A stretch of 64,000 nt of DNA. Origin: an uncultured Blautia sp. Lineage in GTDB: Bacteria; Bacillota; Clostridia; Lachnospirales; Lachnospiraceae. The translations under genes and the position numbers were made by a program. Each line of letters opens with the position of its first letter. Within the stretch, counting starts at the first letter, position 1. The stretch is from positions 1 through 64,000 of the forward strand of contig URHS01000007.1 of NCBI GenBank assembly GCA_900547685.1, written 5' to 3'. Positions 54,134 through 64,000 of this stretch are shown here, piece by piece. Below the pieces are notes generated by a model. It was given only the letters and a program-made list of their open reading frames with translations, was not told the DNA's origin and did not search any database.

Positions 54134-55474
54134 ATGAAAAATCAAATTATTTTGTTATCTGAAAAAAATGTGCATTTTGGGAAGATCTTGTGGTTTATCC
54201 TTCCAACATATCTGACATCCCTGTTCAATACTCTTTATACTATTGTAGATGGAATTTTTGTTTCCCAATATGTAGGAACCAATGCTCTGGCGGCAATCAA
54301 TATCGTATACCCGATTGTCAATATTCTCACCGGAATTGCCTTGGTATTTGCTGCTGGAGGAAGCGCTATGGCGGCAATCTCAATAGGCGCTAATAAAAAA
54401 GAGCAAGCAGGGCAAGAATTTACACTCTGCATGGTACTCTCCATCGGAGTAGGTACAGCAATATCTTTACTCATGTTTCTTTTTCTTCCCCAGCTCTTAG
54501 CGTTCCTAGGAGCAACAAAGCCCACTTTATCGGACTGCAGGATTTATGCTATAATATGGCTTGCTGGGATTCCAGCGGTCATCGGAAAAGAATTGTTTAC
54601 CTACTTCATACGTGCTGACGGATCACCTGAATATAGCTTTTTCCTGGCCGTATCAGGAGGCGTAACTAACGTTGTGCTGGATTATGTATTTATTGTTCGT
54701 ATGGGTATGGGAGTTTTGGGGGCTGGCCTGGCAACCATACTGGGATTGACGCTTTCCTTTTTCCTGGGACTACTCTATTTCCTACGGTACAAGAAGTATT
54801 TGCGTCCTGTCTGGAAAAACTTGCAGTTGAAAATCGGTCTGAAATGTGCAGTCAATGGTTCTTCTGAATTTATCGATCAGCTTGCCATTGCTATCACCAC
54901 GGTAGTGTTTAACCGTACTGCACTTACCCTTGTAGGAGAAAATGGTATTGCAGCAGTATCCATCATTATGTATTTGCAGTTTTTGTTTATCGGTATTTAC
55001 TTCGGCTATTCCATGGGTATTTCCCCTCTTTTAAGCTATGCTTATGGAAATAACGATGGCGCAATTTGTAAAAAATTGGAACGATACTCTTATCGTTTTT
55101 TTACATTAGCACCGGTTCTTATGTATGCTCTTTCCTATATTTCCGCACCGCTTGCAGTTTCCTTCTTTGCCTCACCGAAAACAGAAGTCTATTTTCTGGC
55201 TTTATCCGGAATGAGGCTATATGGAATCGGTTATCTGTTTTCAGGACTCAACATATTTACTACAATTCGGTTGACTGCCTATGGAAAAGGACATCTTTCA
55301 TCCATCATCACATTTTTGCGTTCTTTTATGCTGCTGTTACTGTTTCTGTTTTTACTTCCCCTTATATGGGGAATAAATGGTCTGTGGTTGGCAATGCCGA
55401 TTGCTGAAATACTCACTACATTACTAATATTATATTTTAATCATATTACACATAATTCATTAGATATTTTTTAA
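54134..55474 (+). CDS. MATE-family multidrug exporter
   Basis: A 446-aa protein with twelve membrane segments. Start 54134 follows GAGGAGG. Strings typical of MATE/DinF: LPTYLTSLFNTLYTIVDGIF, GTNALAAINIVYPIVNILTG, AAGGSAMAAISIGANKK, and in the second half MGISPLLSYAYGNND. It is regulated by the divergent MerR protein and ends at a strong terminator. Substrate unknown. Confidence 0.92.
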   Translation: MKNQIILLSEKNVHFGKILWFILPTYLTSLFNTLYTIVDGIFVSQYVGTNALAAINIVYPIVNILTGIALVFAAGGSAMAAISIGANKKEQAGQEFTLCMVLSIGVGTAISLLMFLFLPQLLAFLGATKPTLSDCRIYAIIWLAGIPAVIGKELFTYFIRADGSPEYSFFLAVSGGVTNVVLDYVFIVRMGMGVLGAGLATILGLTLSFFLGLLYFLRYKKYLRPVWKNLQLKIGLKCAVNGSSEFIDQLAIAITTVVFNRTALTLVGENGIAAVSIIMYLQFLFIGIYFGYSMGISPLLSYAYGNNDGAICKKLERYSYRFFTLAPVLMYALSYISAPLAVSFFASPKTEVYFLALSGMRLYGIGYLFSGLNIFTTIRLTAYGKGHLSSIITFLRSFMLLLLFLFLLPLIWGINGLWLAMPIAEILTTLLILYFNHITHNSLDIF

Positions 55475-55565
55475 CAATAGACTCTCTTTTACCGCATAGA
55501 CGACAGATTCTGCTATGGCTTTTAAGCTCTCTGTAAAAGAAACCATAATGCAGTAGAGAAAATTT

Positions 55566-55605
55566 CAGGGGCAGATATGACTCGCATGAGTCATATCTGC
55601 CCCTG
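55566..55605. terminator. Strong 18-bp palindromic terminator
   Basis: CAGGGGCAGATATGACTC (55566-55583) pairs perfectly with its complement at 55588-55605 around GCAT. T-rich sequence follows on the plus strand (TTTCTGTTTT). It separates the convergent MATE and beta-galactosidase genes. Confidence 0.85.
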
Positions 55606-55613
55606 TTTCTGTT

Positions 55614-61490
<5,877 letters not shown>

Positions 61491-61632
61491 TTACACATTA
61501 TGAACCATAAAGTCAATAAAAATAGTGGTCATTTTTTCTTTTTAAATCTTATATATTTTTATTTTTTTGTGCATTTTAACGTATATTATGTCGATTCAAT
61601 TGAAATTTTATAGGCAGCAGATACCCGAACGC

Positions 61633-61785
61633 TCACTTTGCTTTTTTCCTTATAAATGCAGAAGTCAACATAACTGTTATCCCCAGAACAATATAAACAA
61701 GTGCATAACCAATAGAGGATTCACTGCAAAAAATAAAATGATTGCCAGCTAATAAATACTCTTTTTCATCTGGAACTAACTCTCA
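61633..61785 (-). pseudogene. Remnant of a small membrane protein
   Basis: An open segment without start codon reads ELVPDEKEYLLAGNHFIFCS... IGYALVYIVLGITVMLTSAF ending RKKAK and a stop, with one clear membrane helix. A nearby ATG is in another frame and stops after six codons, as after a single-base change. It starts just after the XRE/TPR gene stop. Otherwise the 338 bases between the beta-galactosidase and XRE genes hold nothing recognisable. Confidence 0.4.
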
Positions 61786-61792
61786 TAACGTG

Positions 61793-62857
61793 TTAACTGT
61801 TTTTTACCGAATTTCCATCCAACTCTTTTAGACATTCCTCAAATTCTGTACTATCTTTTAAAAATTGAGAACTTTCATCTGTTTTAATTGCTTGAATAAT
61901 GGTCTTTTGAAATTTAGAGCCTATCTCTTTATCAACCCCTTTTGATTTGATATGTCGATAAAGCGGAGAAGAATTAATATTCCACTGTTTTCTCAAAGAT
62001 TTCAGCATTGGTAAAAGTAATTTTAAACATTTCACTTTATTTTTCGTTGCAGAATAAAGTATAAAATGGGCTACATAGGAGTTATATTCCCATAAATCAA
62101 ATAATTGTGACGCTTGTTTATCTACATCCGCAATATACTCTGCATCTTCTATTCTTTCTTCTTTTATTGCAATTTCCATTAATGTCACCAGTGAAGCATG
62201 AAAATCATTTGTTGCAGACAATAATTTTTCTTCTATCATTTGTGCAGCTTTTTCTAAATCGCCTCTGGCAATATACAAATTTGCCTGAAGTTGTTTTCTA
62301 TCTACAAAACTCTCTTTTGAAAACGTATCCAGAATTTCTTGGGCTTGATCATATTCTTTTCTCTCTATCAATTTAGAAACCAAGCAACTTTGTGATGATT
62401 CTCTAATATTTACGTCATTACTTTTCGCAGCATATTTATGTAAATTTTCAATTTTACCCTGATACTCTTTATTCACTTTTTTACCATTAAAAATCAAAGC
62501 GCCTTCTAGCAGCATCGCCATATTACCAATTAGCAAATCACAATTTGGAAATTCTTTAATTTTATCCATTGCTAAAGCATAGCCCGCTTCAAATCCTTTT
62601 TTATCAATTGTTTCAGATACTTCATTTATAAAAAGTGCTATCTCTTTTTCAGATAAATCATCTTTAAAAGATAAAAGTGTATTAAGATCTGTATCTAAAA
62701 GACGTGCAAGTACTGGCAATAATACAATATCTGGATAAGTTGTACCTTTTTCCCATTTATTAACAGCCGGCGTAGATACCCCCAAATAATTAGCAACTTG
62801 TTCCTGCGTAAGTCCTTTCTCTAATCGCTTTTGACGAATAATTTCATTTATTTTCAT
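61793..62857 (-). CDS. XRE-family regulator with TPR-like C-terminal domain
   Basis: A 354-aa protein. Start 62857 follows GGAGA. The N-terminal HTH is complete (MKINEIIRQKRLEKGLTQEQ, VSTPAVNKWEKGTTYPD). The rest is helical: LIERKEYDQAQEILDTFSKE, YIARGDLEKAAQMIEEKL, and similar pairs, so TPR-like repeats are likely. This layout resembles peptide- or signal-responsive regulators. It is followed by the membrane remnant at 61633-61785, a possible former partner. Confidence 0.85.
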   Translation of the reverse strand: MKINEIIRQKRLEKGLTQEQVANYLGVSTPAVNKWEKGTTYPDIVLLPVLARLLDTDLNTLLSFKDDLSEKEIALFINEVSETIDKKGFEAGYALAMDKIKEFPNCDLLIGNMAMLLEGALIFNGKKVNKEYQGKIENLHKYAAKSNDVNIRESSQSCLVSKLIERKEYDQAQEILDTFSKESFVDRKQLQANLYIARGDLEKAAQMIEEKLLSATNDFHASLVTLMEIAIKEERIEDAEYIADVDKQASQLFDLWEYNSYVAHFILYSATKNKVKCLKLLLPMLKSLRKQWNINSSPLYRHIKSKGVDKEIGSKFQKTIIQAIKTDESSQFLKDSTEFEECLKELDGNSVKNS

Positions 62858-62888
62858 AAGAGTATCTCCTTTTTTTATTTTCACTCTT

Positions 62889-62894
62889 ATTATA
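62889..62894 (-). promoter_or_regulatory. -10 element of the XRE/TPR gene
   Basis: Minus strand TATAAT at 62894-62889, 31 bases before the ATG, without a good -35. The TTATAT/ATATAAG surroundings form a loose dyad that could be the protein's own operator. Confidence 0.4.
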
Positions 62895-62899
62895 ATGGT

Positions 62900-63180
62900 T
62901 GATATAAGTATTTTCTATTTCCCTGTCATTAACTTTCAAGAAGCAAAATTAACCTGTGATTAAAGAAATTAAAAACCACTTTGCTTTTCTAAGGTGGATA
63001 TGACATAGTCCTTTTACAACTGTTCTATATGAATAGAATATCCTCATTCTCACGAAAAATCAACGCAATCTCATTATATTTACAAGATTCGTTTTAAAGC
63101 ATATTCTTTAGAAAAACAAGAGTTTCAGTCAAGTTTTCTTCCCCTGCTTCATAAATTTTTAAAAAGTCTTATGGAGTGGT
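62900..63180. other. Intergenic region before the Csp-like gene
   Basis: About 280 AT-rich bases between divergent genes. No ORF, clear hairpin or near-consensus plus-strand promoter could be named. The 3' end supplies the GGAG site used by the gene at 63183. Confidence 0.4.
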
Positions 63181-63182
63181 TT

Positions 63183-64000
63183 ATGCCATCAAAGAAGGAA
63201 TTTATTCTCTCAGAAAAATATGCGGATATTATTCTGCCCATATATTCTGATTTCTTAGAAGAATATGCGGAATGGGGTGCTCAAATTTTTAACAGCTATT
63301 ATGGAATGATACATTATCCGCTAGAAGAAGAACTCTACCGGGGCTTTTATGAATACGGTTTTTTTTATAACACACTGCCGAAATTATACACTCTCCTTGA
63401 TACAGTAAGTCTGGATGCTTCCGGTATTACTACAGTACAAACACAACCTGTTTTAAACTTAAAAGGCACAAATGTACTTCTGGGTTTCATCGACACGGGC
63501 ATCGATTACACACATCCTGCATTCCGGAAAACAGACGGAAGCAGCAGAATTTATGGACTATGGGATCAGACCATTCAAGAAGGCACACCTCCGTTTGATT
63601 TAGAATATGGAACTGCTTACAACAATGACGACTTAAATAATGCACTGGCTTCAGAAAATCCTCTTTCTGTCATTCCCAGCGAAGACACCAATGGTCATGG
63701 TACTTTTCTCGCCGGTGTAGCAGGGGGAAGTTCTCTTCCTCAATCTGATTTTAACGGTGCTGCTCCGGATAGTATGCTGGCTGTAGTAAAACTAAAAGAA
63801 GCAAAACAATATCTGAAGTCTCTTTTTTTTGCCACCGGAGATATGCCTGCCTATCAAAGTACAGATATTATGATGGGAATTCGTTACCTCACTCTATTAG
63901 CGGACGAACTGAAAAAGCCTCTTGTAATATGTTTTAGTCTTGGTACAAATCAAGGTCCTCATACAGGAGTTTCTCCGGTAGACTCCATGCTTGCGATTGC
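63183..64000 (+). CDS. Csp-like subtilisin-family protease (partial)
   Basis: The first 272 residues of an S8 peptidase cut by the window edge. ATG 63183 is chosen because GGAG lies 6 bases upstream; an ATG 12 bases earlier is less good. A prodomain-like region (EKYADIILPIYSDFLEEYAE...) precedes Asp104 in LLGFIDTGIDYTHPAF and His172 in TNGHGTFLAGVAGG. The long insert between these and LYTLLDTVSLDASGI are typical of clostridial Csp proteins (germination proteases CspB and relatives). The Ser motif is outside the window. No signal peptide is visible. Confidence 0.88.
   Translation, partial: MPSKKEFILSEKYADIILPIYSDFLEEYAEWGAQIFNSYYGMIHYPLEEELYRGFYEYGFFYNTLPKLYTLLDTVSLDASGITTVQTQPVLNLKGTNVLLGFIDTGIDYTHPAFRKTDGSSRIYGLWDQTIQEGTPPFDLEYGTAYNNDDLNNALASENPLSVIPSEDTNGHGTFLAGVAGGSSLPQSDFNGAAPDSMLAVVKLKEAKQYLKSLFFATGDMPAYQSTDIMMGIRYLTLLADELKKPLVICFSLGTNQGPHTGVSPVDSMLAI

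Noticed and set aside
55566..55605. Long palindrome as a transposon end
   Set aside because: It has a four-base loop, T-rich flank and sits between convergent gene ends, which fits a terminator; no transposase or second copy is present.

Overview
The window comes from a spore-forming, low-GC Firmicute, most likely a gut Lachnospiraceae (Blautia, Mediterraneibacter or a close relative; genus not decided). The reasons are the yqfC-yqfD-phoH-ybeY block, a SpoIIIE-type translocase, Csp-like subtilases, a Tn1549-type conjugative module, electron-bifurcating NfnAB, a Rex regulator, and a wall-bound beta-galactosidase with glucan/choline-binding-type repeats. No rRNA, tRNA or CRISPR array was seen.

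Layout. (1) 1-8.5 kb, minus strand: part of an integrative conjugative element of Tn1549-like gene content. It is visibly richer in G+C than what follows. In transcription order it carries a small acidic protein, a 47-aa membrane peptide, a Cys-rich protein, a ParM-like actin and its ParR-like partner, three small ORFs (59, 29, 23 aa), a lipoprotein, a 1632-aa thioester/Cna-B adhesin, and the start of a coupled gene. (2) 8.5-9.4 kb: AT-rich element border with two related terminator hairpins and an XRE regulator cut off in mid-HTH. (3) 9.4-21.2 kb, minus: housekeeping genes miaB, 5-formyl-THF cyclo-ligase, ynzC-like, proB, a BofC-like protein, ybeY-phoH-yqfD-yqfC, DUF2284, and sbcDC. (4) 21.4-29.9 kb: lgt (+), a YkgJ-type protein and HelD (-), small membrane proteins, Dabb, a FUSC-type transporter (-) divergent from ilvB-ilvN (+). 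The ilvBN leader contains an intrinsic terminator. (5) 30-48.3 kb, minus: cyclophilin, RsmH, KdgK-like kinase, RlmH, DsrE-like, AlkD, NfnBA, zinc-ribbon/TPR protein, SpoIIIE/FtsK, UppP, TepA-like Clp protease, YebC, CorC/HlyC, MazF, Alr, Nnr and Rex. (6) 48.5-55.5 kb: ABC-F ATPase (+), isocitrate dehydrogenase and a small subtilase (-), a decayed gene, and a divergent MerR/MATE pair with a textbook 19-bp-spacer operator. (7) 55.6-64 kb: a giant GH2 beta-galactosidase, an XRE/TPR regulator, and the start of a Csp-like subtilase running off the edge.

How the genes fit together: Rex (NADH sensing), NfnAB (ferredoxin/NADH/NADPH exchange) and the NADPH-producing isocitrate dehydrogenase form a redox theme. 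Alr, UppP and MazF mark cell-wall and growth control. The conjugative element brings its own segregation actin and surface adhesin. The most distinctive non-coding features are the twin hairpin leader at the element border (8538-8806), the promoter-plus-terminator leader of ilvBN (27483-27608), a hairpin that buries the ribosome site of the TepA-like gene (42281-42311), and the Rex-like box on the rex promoter (48402-48419).
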